A stretch of 64,000 bases of DNA from Clavaria fumosa. Its lineage: Eukaryota; Basidiomycota; Agaricomycetes; Agaricales; Clavariaceae. This document shows, piece by piece, positions 41,503 through 52,310 of the stretch; the stretch's first letter is position 1, and each line of letters opens with the position of its first letter. Under the pieces are notes generated by a model. It worked only from the letters and a program-made list of their open reading frames with translations. It made no database searches and had not been told where the DNA came from. A program made the translations under genes and the position numbers. The stretch covers positions 124,001 through 188,000 of the forward strand of contig OX637795.1 of the NCBI GenBank assembly GCA_951802425.1, written 5' to 3'.

Positions 41503-43229
41503 CTAGGTTGCTAACATTATTATGCCTTCCTGTCTCCACTACCCATGGTGGGCCTTCTTCTTCCATTCTATCTAGCATCCATTCAAGCCCTCCTCTATCT
41601 GAGGTGCTCCCTGCTGCCCCTCTGGCACTATCAGATAGTCACCCATATACCAGCATACCATTGCCCTTGTATTATTGTCTGCTCTCCTGTCTCTGCCCAA
41701 GTGACTTGATTCAGCAATTGTGTCTCCCCCATATGCTGATAGCTGTGGGCCACACACTATGAAACACATGCATTCAAGCTTTGACACTGACTCAACTCAC
41801 AACTGAACTGACTTTATAACATGTGGGCATCCATGACACCCACTTTGACATACACCTCCAGTCAACTTTGTGCATCATGTGAGCATGGGAGTCCTGGATA
41901 CCCACTTTGAGATACACATCCAGTCAACTTACTTTGTACATTATGAGAGGTGTGGGTGTCCTGGCCATTTACATGGCATGGCTCACCTGTAACATGAAGC
42001 CTGCATCACATTGGATCTTGCAATTGGTAGGTATTTAGGACCTAGGTTTTGGCATGCTGGGAGTGAGCAGCACAGGTGGCATAAGTAGGATGGAGGGTGG
42101 ACAGCCTGAGTGGGGTGAATGGGTGGCACAAGCAAGGTGAGTAAAGCAGGAAGCAAGCCAAGTGGTGTAGCACCAATGAGGTGAGTGGGCAGGCAGCACA
42201 AGCAGGGTGGATGGTACAATTGGGGTGAGCAGCATGGGGGACACCAGTGGGACAAGTTTGGTGGACAGTGCATGTGCATATTATCAGTCAATGATATATC
42301 TGCTTGAGTAATGTATGTGTTTACTGTGCTCATGCTTGTCATGAAGTAATGACTGATGAAGCAATGACTGATGGGCATGAGCAGTGCCAGGATGACAAGC
42401 ATGAGCACAGTAAACACATACATTACTCAAGCAGATATATCATTGACTGATAATATGCACATGCACTGTCCACCAAACTTGTCCCACTGGTGTCCCCCAT
42501 GCTGCTCACCCCAATTGTACCATCCACCCTGCTTGTGCTGCCTGCCCACTCACCTCATTGGTGCTACACCACTTGGCTTGCTTCCTGCTTTACTCACCTT
42601 GCTTGTGCCACCCATTCACCCCACTCAGGCTGTCCACCCTCCATCCTACTTATGCCACCTGTGCTGCTCACTCCCAGCATGCCAAAACCTAGGTCCTAAA
42701 TACCTACCAATTGCAAGATCCAATGTGATGCAGGCTTCATGTTACAGGTGAGCCATGCCATGTAAATGGCCAGGACACCCACACCTCTCATAATGTACAA
42801 AGTAAGTTGACTGGATGTGTATCTCAAAGTGGGTATCCAGGACTCCCATGCTCACATGATGCACAAAGTTGACTGGAGGTGTATGTCAAAGTGGGTGTCA
42901 TGGATGCCCACATGTTATAAAGTCAGTTCAGTTGTGAGTTGAGTCAGTGTCAAAGCTTGAATGCATGTGTTTCATAGTGTGTGGCCCACAGCTATCAGCA
43001 TATGGGGGAGACACAATTGCTGAATCAAGTCACTTGGGCAGAGACAGGAGAGCAGACAATAATACAAGGGCAATGGTATGCTGGTATATGGGTGACTATC
43101 TGATAGTGCCAGAGGGGCAGCAGGGAGCACCTCAGATAGAGGAGGGCTTGAATGGATGCTAGATAGAATGGAAGAAGAAGGCCCACCATGGGTAGTGGAG
43201 ACAGGAAGGCATAATAATGTTAGCAACCT
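41503..43229. mobile_element. Second palindromic element, 1.73 kb
   Basis: The arms run from about 41503 to 42345 and from about 42385 to 43229, starting CTAGGTTGCTAACATTATT and ending with its reverse complement, around a centre near 42366. A 71-codon frame and a 69-codon frame occur identically in each arm. The arms appear identical. No target duplication was found. Confidence 0.9.
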
Positions 43230-44344
43230 AGACAAGAAAGACTGATGAAATGTGGAAACAAAATTCCCTGTCTCTGTCCCCAGTCATCTCAGACCTTCAG
43301 AGTCTACAGTCAGCAAGACACTCAACCCCTCAATGTAAGTACCTGTCTATCATGCTCACCCCTTGCTTGTACTGCACTAGTCACCCTGCTTGTGCTATCC
43401 ACCCTGCCCATCCCACTTGCACTGCCCATTGCTAACCATGACTGCCACTCGCCTGCTCACCCTGCTTGCACTACCTATCTCACTCAACCTAATTGCACTG
43501 CCTGCCCCACTCACCTGCTTGCCCTGCTTCCACTGCTTTGTTGACTGACAATATGTGCATGCCATTGGCTGACTATTTGCACTTATCATTGGTCAACAAT
43601 ATGGGCATCATCAGGAAAACATGAAATCATCTTGACTCATCTTGACCCTGTGATCAAGAAGAATCAAGACTCAGTAGAGTCAAGAAACTGTGTCTTGAAT
43701 AAAGGTGATCCATTTTCTTGACTCTCCATACTTTTTCTTGACTCGCCCCACTTTCTCTTAACCAGTACCTTTATGTCTCGACTCTGAGTGACTGTTTTGG
43801 ATGATTTCTCTCACTTGACTGAATAAAAAGTTCTCTTGACTTGAGAATCAATCCTGATCAAATCAATTTCCTTGATTTGAGGGTCACTCTCTTGATTCAA
43901 TACAGGGTTTTCTTGACTCAAGGATCACTCTCTTGACTGGATCAATGTAGGATTTCATTAATAGCATGAAATTAATGGGGGAACACATTCGACACCATGA
44001 CCATCCTGATCCCTCTATATTTGTCAAACACCTGCTCAACTATAACAAGTGTCAGAGTGCACATAATGCTTGACCCGAGCACACAAACCACACTCCGCAT
44101 GAGAATGAACAAGATAATCCTGCAATAAGTCTTGCTCCAATCATCGACTTTGCGGGGCCCGCACGCAGGAGCTGGGGGCGGCCGTGCTCGCGTTCCGGAA
44201 GCACCCATTTGGTATGTGTGTGCACGACAGCGGGGCGGACGGGGATGTGAGCGGCCAGGTGTGCTGTCTCGGGCTCAGCGAGGGTGCAGCAGAAGTGCAT
44301 GTGCAGGCAGGGGGGAGAAAGACATAGCGAGAAGCGTCGACACA
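43230..44344. other. Repetitive stretch without a supported gene
   Basis: 43330-43560 resembles diverged sequence of the second palindrome (CCACCCTGCTTGTGCT words). 43620-43950 is rich in TCTTGACTC words, as is 49850-50050. At 44150-44212 the plus strand reads ARTQELGAAVLAFRKHPF followed by a GTATGT donor, which could be an orphan exon of an unidentified gene. Confidence 0.4.
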
Positions 44345-46176
44345 ATCGAGGCGTGGATCTGATCCTGCTTGGACGAGCGCACTGGCGCCAGGCCGTCTAT
44401 CTCATCGAAGAAGATGATCGACGGTTGACAGTTCTTGGCTTCTTCGAACAGTAAGCGTAGTTGGCGTTCCGCTTCTCCAACCCATTTGGAGAGACAGTCC
44501 ACCCCCTTACACATAAAGAAGGCTGGGGTATACATCAGCGAGGCACAGAATCAGATGCAATCAGACATACATATGCCTTTATCCCCCATCCTACAACTGG
44601 CAGCCAAGGCCCTTGCCATTAACGTCTTCCCTGTTCTGGGAGGGCCATGGAAAAGTACACCGCAAGGTGGGGTAACGTTAAATCGTTGGAATACTTCGGG
44701 ATACAATAGTGGCAGAAGAGCCATTTCTTTTAGTGCATGGATATCTAAAGAAGGCATCAAGGGCAGTCGAATAACAAATTTAAAAAATGAATACACACGG
44801 TCATCCAAGCCTCCGACTTCATCGAAAGTTACATTGGTGTTTATTCCAAGGGGGTCAATGTCTGCTAGGGCTTTTGATCCACTGTGAGCGAAAGGACATA
44901 GAGATTAAAAGCAGCACTTACAAGCATCCCCGATCTTCCCCAGATTGGAAGACGTACCTGCTGCCGCAGCGAGGTTCCCTGGAAGCAGACCCCCGCCCAT
45001 TGCACTGCCACCAGCACCGTACAATCCACCCACGGGATTGCTAAACGGTTTTCGTGGCATTCTGGTAAAGGGATTATCCGAGTCAGAGTCATCTCCGGGA
45101 AGACCCATCCATCTACTAAGTTCAGCGCCAGTCGCGCTCCATCCGAGGCCCTTAGCCTTTCCACTAGCCCTGCCACCGCCATGTCCTTTCGTCCCTACAC
45201 CGTCTCCAGACTTGCTTCGTACGGGCGGTGCTTGCATCTCTTCTACAGGTGGTGGTACAGCATAGTCGACAGGGTTACGACGGCGGAGCGGATATGGCTT
45301 CCCATCGCTTTCCGGCTCCACTTCGCCCTCAACTTCGGCGTTGGCCATGGGCTCAGGTTCGACAACTTCGTCATCAGACGTGGGAACCGCGTCGTCCGGC
45401 TCGCCTTCCGCGTCTGCAGACCCAGCCGACGACTCGTTGAGGACGCATTCTGGATCGTCTTGGGAGGCAGGGCGCGACTTCTCGCGTGGCGCGGTCCGCT
45501 GCCGTGAGGCGCGGGTCCGGGGTTTCGTCTGAGGCTGCGAGATGATGGGAAGCCCCTGGGTCGGCGCACGGATGGTCCGCCCGCTCTGGGTCTTGAGCGG
45601 GGGTGTCTTGAGCGGCTTCTTGGTGCTGTTCCAAGTGGCATAGCGGCTTGCCCTCCCCCCGTCGCCGTCACTGACGATGAAGCCGTCTAAGTTGTCGGGC
45701 TTTTTACGCGGTGGGTCGATCTGGCGCGGAGCTTCGTCATGATTGTCCTCGTCGTAGATGACATGTCGCTTCGACTTGCGAGTAAGTTTGGGATAGTTAA
45801 GCATGTCGACGGGATCTTCGCTGTGATCTTCGCCGGCAGAGCTCTCGGCGTATGACTTCTTGGTCATTTTGCGGCCGCGCTTGGAGATGACCTACTCGAC
45901 TTCCTCGGCTGGCTGTTCCTCCTGTGGCATATCAGGTTCCGCTGCGTCTATCGACTGTTGGCTGTCGGCATATTCAGATCCAGAGGGAACGCTTCCGAGA
46001 GAGGTAGTACGACGGGTGACTCGTGGGTGAGGTGGAGGGGCGACCTTCCCATTCGGAGGCATCGGTGGAAGTCTGAGCGTGATGCGTGCCTCTGAGGCTG
46101 TGTCTATAGGATGATTAAGGGCAGTGGAAGTCAATGACGATGATCGTCCTCGTGTTAAATTTGAGCAAGCAGGCAT
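44345..46176 (-). pseudogene. Yta7/ATAD2-type AAA ATPase, truncated and mutated
   Basis: Four exons can be traced: 46176-44922, 44870-44799, 44744-44571 and 44522-about 44345, with introns of 51, 54 and 48 bp and matching phases. The acidic, basic-patched N terminus leads to KGLGWSATGAELSRWMG, the AAA entry (FDEVGGLDD, LKEMALLPLLYPEVFQRF), Walker A, FFMCKGVDCLSKWVGEAERQLR and Walker B FFDEIDGLAPVRSSKQDQ. This family evicts or remodels histones in chromatin. Three faults are visible: an in-frame TAG at 45892-45894, Walker A GPPRTGKT with Arg for Gly, and loss of everything after STLLA, including the second AAA domain and bromodomain. Confidence 0.85.
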
Positions 46177-46261
46177 TGTTATCCAGGACCGACAATCGCC
46201 AGTACGGGCTAGCTGTCTGTGGTGGTGACGAGCTTAGGTTAAACCAGACGTAGCGCGTTCG

Positions 46262-46777
46262 TTATGCAGCAAGCAGAGCTTGGACCCCAGCGCGGTCTTC
46301 TCGTTGAGAGCCGTTTGAAAGGGTTTCGACAGCACGACGCGTGTTGTGGTCTGTTCGGTGTCTTGGGGCGGTGACAAACAAATCCATCGTTGCCCTTCCC
46401 GCGTCCCCTTCGGTGCGCAAACCCTCAAACCCCATTTTTTCCTCCTCATCCCATCGACGCGCCGTCGAGGTGAAACCGGTGAAACCGGTGAAACCCATAT
46501 TCGGCGGCGAGCGTGCATGACCAAAGGTCGAGACGGGGCCTTTGCCCGTTGGTAGGCCGAGGAGCTTCGCCAAGATGGGCGAGTCGTTCGTTGGGGACCC
46601 CGTGGGGGGGGAAGACGGGGGAGAGGAGGAAGTCTCGGATGAGTCTGAGTCGCCTGAAGGGGAGTGATGCCGACGAGAGCAGGGAGAGGAGAGGAAGGGT
46701 ATGGGAGAGGAAGGGATGTAAGTGGGATCGTGGCATCGTCGTTGTTGGTGGCCATCGTTTGAGAGGTGGTGTCGCAC
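46262..46777 (-). CDS. Hypothetical ORF upstream of the Yta7 relic
   Basis: 171 codons, ending 86 bp before the Yta7 start and on the same strand. It is Ser/Pro-rich with SPPSSPPTGSPTNDSPILAKLLGLPTGKGP and FGHARSPPNMGFTGFTGF (encoded by three GGTGAAACC-type 9-bp repeats at about 46470-46495). Coding-like composition is the only support. A different frame is also open over the same region. I do not recognise the family. Confidence 0.4.
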   Translation of the reverse strand: MRHHLSNDGHQQRRCHDPTYIPSSPIPFLSSPCSRRHHSPSGDSDSSETSSSPPSSPPTGSPTNDSPILAKLLGLPTGKGPVSTFGHARSPPNMGFTGFTGFTSTARRWDEEEKMGFEGLRTEGDAGRATMDLFVTAPRHRTDHNTRRAVETLSNGSQREDRAGVQALLAA

Positions 46778-47690
46778 TTTGAAAAAACTCTAATCTGATG
46801 ACCAAGCAGGTCTGTGGAGCACGAGGGCGCGGACGGAGTTAGGCGTACACGGTGCGACTGCACCTGAGATCAAAATTGGTAAGGAAAGAAGGAGCAAGGT
46901 AGGGTTAAGCAGGAGAGGCGAAGGCGGAGGCCTCTGAGTCGCACGGGGCGAGAGGAGAGATGCGGGGCATCTAGATGCGCAGAGCGTGAGGCGAACGGAT
47001 CGCGAAATGTCGAGGACATGAGACGCACGGAGCGTGAGATGCACGGATGCCGGATGAGTGCTTGTCACATATTAGACTCTAGTAAACTCGTTTAAAGCTG
47101 ATCAACGTCAGATCACATGATCTGATACTGCAAAGGGGGTCTGCTTTTGTCATGGCACAGTAGCAGCAAGCCTCCCAAACTTCATGTATTACATACATAA
47201 TCAATATTGCACACAAAATGAACATCAAGGCTTCAGAAGGGCCTCTTCTACACTTAGTGGCAGCATTGGACTACCTTAGCACTAACTGCAGTCATATTTG
47301 AGCAAGTAAGCACCCATTAGAAGATTTAGAACAGGATTTGCAATGTTTAGAGTTGGGTGAGACCATCTTAGCACTAGCTTGAGTAACTGAGAATTCACTA
47401 GATGATAACAGATCTTGCCAATCTCATCTAGAATAAGATGAGAGTTTCCTAGAGGAATTTAGACTAAGTCTGTAGCAATTAGATCATGGCTAGATTTTGC
47501 TAGAATAAGTTTAGAGGAATTTAGAACTAGGTTTGCAGCCATTAGAACATGGCTAGATTTTGCCAATCTCATCTAGAATAAGTTTAGAGTGTTTTAGAAC
47601 TAGATTTGCAACTTATAGAGTTGTGCTAGAGCTCTTTTTGATATCCTAGACTGTATTAGAAGGATTAGATCAAATTTAGACTGCATTAGA
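46778..47690. repeat. Gene-free region with TTAGA-rich degenerate repeats
   Basis: 46800-47060 is GC-rich with CGGAGCGTGAG-like words. From about 47300 it becomes an AT-rich array of TTTAGA/CTAGAATAAG words with irregular units of 60-100 bp. No ORF is supported. Confidence 0.55.
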
Positions 47691-47983
47691 TAGTGATGGG
47701 ATGGTTCAGTTCTGAACCAGGGTTCAAACCTGAACTTTAGAGAACTGGACTGAAGTCCAGTTCAAAGTTCAGTCAATGGTCGGACTGAACCTTTTTTCAT
47801 GTTCAAGAGGACCAAAATTGGTCAAACCATTACCAAATTAGGTAAAAGTCCGGTTTTTGAACCTCAAACTGGACCAGAACCAGGTTCAAGGTTCAAAAAT
47901 TTGCCTGAACCAGACCTTAAGTCTGGTTTGGAGTTTGAAAATTTTGGTCAGGAACTGGACTGAACCAGACTTTTCCATCACTA
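47691..47983. mobile_element. hAT-type MITE, 293 bp (GGTTCAGTTC family)
   Basis: Ends TAGTGATGGGATGGTTCAG and, inverted, TAGTGATGGAAAAGTCTGG, flanked by the perfect 8-bp duplication GCATTAGA (47683-47690 and 47984-47991). The interior is full of TTGAACC/GGTTCAA and GAACTGGAC words in both orientations. No coding capacity. Confidence 0.92.
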
Positions 47984-48028
47984 GCATTAGAAGGATTAGA
48001 TCAAATTTAGACTTCATTAGATCATGTC

Positions 48029-49435
48029 TAGCAAAGGAGGTTTTCCCTGATGGAGGATTCAAACAATGGACAGGTGATGACTCCAAGGCATTGATGAAGG
48101 TCAGTCATCTATGTTTAATACATGTCTAACATGAAGTAAAAGGAATCTACAGGTCTACCTACCAGCAATAGAAGGCCATGTCCCACAGGATATGATGCAT
48201 GCACTTCATGCATTCTTAGAATTCTGCTACACTGCCCAGCGAAATGTTCACACTGAACAGATGCTCAGACAGCTCAGGGATGCACTCAACCATTTTCACC
48301 ACTACTGGACTGTATTCAAGAAGACTGGTACTCACTCTGATTCAGCTGATGCTTTTGCCCTCCCTCGGCAGCATTCAATGGTTCATTATCCTCAGCTCAT
48401 TTGCATGTTTGGTGCACCAAATGGCCTGTGCTCTTCCATTACTGAATCAAAGCACATTAAAGCAGTAAAAGAGCCATGGCATCAGTCCAATCAGTACAAG
48501 GCACTTGGTCAGATGTTGTTGACAAATCAGCAGCTGGATAAGCTTGCTGCTGCTTGTGTTGAGTTTACTAAACATGGCTTACTTGATAGAATGGGTCTCA
48601 CAGATGCAGAGCATCAGTTTGAAATTGGTGTGGATCAGCCTCTTGAAAGCCAGGCTGAGGGTGGCCATGATAATGATTCTGTGGAGGTTGATGGACCATC
48701 AGTGCTTGCATATGTTGACTTGGCAAGAGCAGTCTGTGAGTTACTGAAAGCACTCTCATGATTTTTTTCTGATTTTTCCTCAAGGACTTAAGCAAAATGT
48801 TGTCACCCTTGCAGCCCACATAAATGTGCCAAATCTGCCACAACTCATCTGTCAATTTCTTAATGGCCAGCTACATTTTAATAACCCACTACCTTCAGTG
48901 GATGTCCCCTTGCCATCACACACATCTTTTGATGGGATTGTCTCTGTATTTCACTCTGCAGCAGTGACATACTATGCACCCAGTGATCCAAGTGGTGTTG
49001 GTGGCATGCACCGAGTGCAAATTCGAGCAACACCTTCATGGCAATGAGGTCCACCCTGATTGTGCATTTGTTGAATCAAACCCTGAACTCAAGGGTATGC
49101 AGGGCCTTGATGTAGTGTGCATTCATCTAGTATTCTCATTCAGGCATCATGAAAAAGTCTACCCTTGTGCATTGGTCCACTGGTTTGTGCACAATGATGA
49201 TCAACCTGATGAGGATACTGGCATGTGGATGGTTCAGCCAGAGTTCTATCCTGATGGGAAGCCTGTCATCTCAGTAATCCATCTTGACACTATCTTTCAT
49301 GCTGCTCATCTAATTGGAGTCTATGGCAATAAATTCATTCCAAGGAGCCTTCATTCAGAACAATCACTAGATGCTTTCCACACATTCTATGTGAACAAAT
49401 ATATTGACCACCATGCTTTTGAGACTGCATCTTAG
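48029..49435 (+). pseudogene. Plavaka-type (CACTA) transposase, C-terminal half
   Basis: The spliced reading starts EVFPDGGFKQWTGDDSKALMK, intron 48100-48152 (GTCAGT...ACAG), then VYLPAIEGHVPQDMM, FLEFCYTAQRNVHTEQ, LPRQHSMVHYP, FGAPNGLCSSITESKHIKAVKEPW and QLDKLAAA. A second probable intron near 48740-48790 leads to VFHSAAVTYYAPSDPSG. A frameshift at about 49040 is needed to reach CIHLVFSFRHHEKVYPCALVHWF...MWMVQPE, ending at 49435. The HSMVHY...GLCSSITESKHIKAVKEPW signature is characteristic of Plavaka transposases of Agaricomycetes. The catalytic N-terminal half is missing. Confidence 0.88.
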
Positions 49436-50603
49436 ATCCAGGTCAGGTGACCTTCTCTCTCCCATCTTTTCCCTTCCCATATGCCTCCCCTCACTGCCTC
49501 ATCATGTCCTTATCTCCTTATCATTCCATCCTAGTGTACACTATGCTCTTGCCAACAACCCTTTCATGCACAGCTTTCCCTACCCTGACTCATACATGTT
49601 GCTGCCTCCCCCTTTCCATATGTATGACTCATGTGCTTTTCCCTCAGTATACTCAAGCTTTGCCCTAGGTAAGATACAAGTCTCACTATTCAAAATCTAT
49701 TGGAAGGATTTTCAAGCACTAAGCATGGGGACACAAGAAGTCTGGAGTCCAGGAAGTCATCATGACTTGTAGTCTTATCAGAGTCACTGACTCTGGTAAG
49801 ACTACAAGTACTTAAAATGTTGTCTTTACCCACAGATTTCCCTCTTGACCTGTTCTTAAAATTCACTTATTCTCTTGATAGTTTCCTATTGTCTTGAGAT
49901 GCACTTGAGTCACTTGACACTATTATTCAGCATTCAGGCCAAGACAGAATCAAGGAAATTCTGCCTTCTTGACTATCTTGATCCTCTTGACTGCAGGTCA
50001 AGTTAGGTCAAGAAAAATCATGTTTTGCTGATGATGTTGTTGATGGAGGATTGAGTTTCCTTGATCAATGATATAAACTGAACTAACACTGCCAGTAGTT
50101 CAATGACATCAATGCACAGCAAGAAACAGGTACCTGTTTGCTAACCTTCCATCCTGATCCCAAGCTGCAAACATCTCATGAGATTTGTGAATGCAACAGT
50201 GCACACACACTGAGTTGAGAAGAGACAGAATTATTATACAAGCAGGACATCACATATTATGAGATGAGCAAAGGAGAGGTGCACACACTGCTTATCAACA
50301 ATGCTGACCTGCATGCCCCAGGTATGCATGCAACTGAGCCATGCAGGGCCTATGCCAATGACAATATGTGCATCAAGATTGCCAAGTCACAAACAGCAAA
50401 CCAAGAGACCAGTGTAGATATGTCATGGCCCCATCAATGAGAGATACCTTCACTGCTGTCACCACTGTCAGATTGTTCCTTTACACCAACCAAACATGTT
50501 ATCTATCCTTGACAGTTATGAATGTCTCCACTCTTATAGTGCCACCCTCAGTTTGTCCCCAGCATCAGAATTCTTGTATTCATTGACCACTGTGTCATTA
50601 CCC
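49436..50603. other. Gene-free stretch with TTGAC-rich sequence
   Basis: Contains a long hairpin (49764-49809) and, at 49850-50050, many TCTTGAC words similar to 43620-43950. Probably the non-coding tail of the Plavaka element or another repeat. No gene is seen. Confidence 0.4.
49764..49809. repeat. Perfect-type hairpin, about 22-bp stem
   Basis: ACTTGTAGTCTTATCAGAGT pairs with ACTCTGGTAAGACTACAAGT around a one- or two-base centre, with one or two mismatches. Confidence 0.8.
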
Positions 50604-50835
50604 AGGGCATTGCAATCCCTATCTGCATCACATGTGGAAACATGGTGCCTAAGGCAGTTGCAAATGCCATCTTTCAGGTACCACATGCACTTGCTTGTAC
50701 ACATCTGACAGATATGTACATGGCTCTAGCCATGTCCTGCCTGATACAACAGTTTACCCTCTCAAGGAATTGTACCTTGAATGCCTTGGCACACCAAGGC
50801 AGGTAGTAGTTATAGACTTTTTAATCTATTAACCA
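50604..50835 (-). pseudogene. CpG-depleted fragment of element D-type reverse transcriptase
   Basis: Aligns with 31872-32037 and then, after a gap of about 165 bp, with 32205-32290 of element D. Many differences are CG to TG or CA, e.g. GTCGCGAATGCCGTC in D against GTTGCAAATGCCATC here. It is an old relic of that family. Confidence 0.85.
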
Positions 50836-51249
50836 GCAGTTAACCCAGCCATGCTATGGTTGGTCCACTTAAGGCTTAAAGGTGTGTCAAAAGTTGTCAC
50901 TGACTCAATTGTAACAGTAACAACAACACAAGGATAACAGTGTATGCAACATATTCCTGGTGTACAACTAAGATGCAGAGCCACTCACTGTTTGCTGCTC
51001 CTTGGGCTACTGGTCTTTAGATGCTTCAAATTCAAGGAACTAGTCTGAGCAAAGTTGAATTTGAGCTTGCAGGAACATTTCTCAGTCAGTGCAGCTTAAG
51101 ATGTGTTTGAGACTAAAATGTAATAATGGTCTCAAAAGTTCAAACTTACTGGCATTCAATGCAGGGGCAAGAGGTGGTGGTGCTTGCCCAAGATGTATCA
51201 TGTTTTCAAGGTCAATAATGAAATGGGTGATATGAACATTATTCCTCCT
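50836..51249. other. Gene-free stretch
   Basis: No ORF, repeat or element boundary could be supported here. Confidence 0.4.
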
Positions 51250-52085
51250 GGCTGGCAGGCCCTGCTCCCCACTCTGGGGACTTGCACTCAGCCACAGCTG
51301 TGGTCCTTCAGCTCCTGTGCACAGATGCTGCTCCCCCCTCTGTGGGCTTGTGCCCAGCCTTGGCTGTGGCCCCTCATGCCCTGTGCCTGGCTCTATCACA
51401 TCACATGTGTCTCCAGCTGACCCTCTTGGCCAGCAGGCACTGCATGTGCCTGCCATTGTTCCTCCTGGCCAGCAGGCCCTGCTCTCATGCTAGATGCTGC
51501 TCCCCACTCTGGGGGCTTGCAGGCCATAGCTGTGGTCCTTCAGCTCCTATGCACAGATGCTGCACCCTGCTCTGTAGTGTTGTGCCCAGCCTTGGCTCTG
51601 TGGCCTTGTGCCCAGCCTTGGCTGTGGCCCCTTGGGTCCTGCACCTGGCTCTGTCAAATAGCACGTGTCTCTGGCTGACCCCTCTTGGCCAGCATGCACT
51701 GTGTGTGCCTGCCAATGTTCCTCCTGGTTGGCAGGCCCAGTTCCTGTGTGTGGATGCCACTCCCCACTCTGGGGACTTGTGCCCAGCTGCAGCTACATTC
51801 CCTTGGCTCCTGCACATGGATGCTGCTCCTCACTCTGTGGGCTTGTGGACTTGTGCCCAGCTGTGGCTACATTCCCTCAGCTCCTGCATGTGGATGCTGC
51901 TCCTCACTCTGTGGGCTTGTGCCCAACCTCAGCTCTGTGGACTTGTGCCTGGCCTTGGCTATGGCCCCTTGGGTCCTGTGCCTTGCCTTGCTGTGGCCCC
52001 TTGGCTCACTTGCTCAGTATGGCCACAGTCCCTCAGCTCCTGTGTATGGTCCCTGGTCCCTGCTCATTGGACCTACACATGGATG
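51250..52085 (+). repeat. Degenerate minisatellite (CTGTGGGCTTGTGCCCAGC units)
   Basis: Units of roughly 60-75 bp built from CTGCTCC.CACTCTGTGG, CTTGTGCCCAGC and CTACATTCCCTCAGCTCCTG words. The array continues after the hAT element at 57613-57660, so the hAT landed inside it. Long open frames here are by-products of the repeat. Confidence 0.8.
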
Positions 52086-52310
52086 CTCCCCTCTAGGGCA
52101 TTCCACGGGTATACCCCGGGTTCAGATTTCACACACCATACCCCTACCCACAATCACCATACCCTTATCAGGTAGGGGTTGACACCCTACCCGCATCATC
52201 TGCGGTGTAGTCATGAACCCGCAGTACCTAGGATAACCACAGTATTTATTTCGTAAAAGAGCACAGAACATGCATAACAAGTCATAATGATTCGTAACTA
52301 CATCCTACCC

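Noticed and set aside
41001..41762. Overlapping 150-260 codon frames on both strands
   Set aside because: Produced by the 21-bp and GGACTCC repeats; multiples of three keep the frames open.
51282..52175. 297-codon Cys/Leu/Ala-rich frame, with overlapping frames
   Set aside because: Arises from the 60-75 bp minisatellite and crosses the hAT target-site boundary at 52094.
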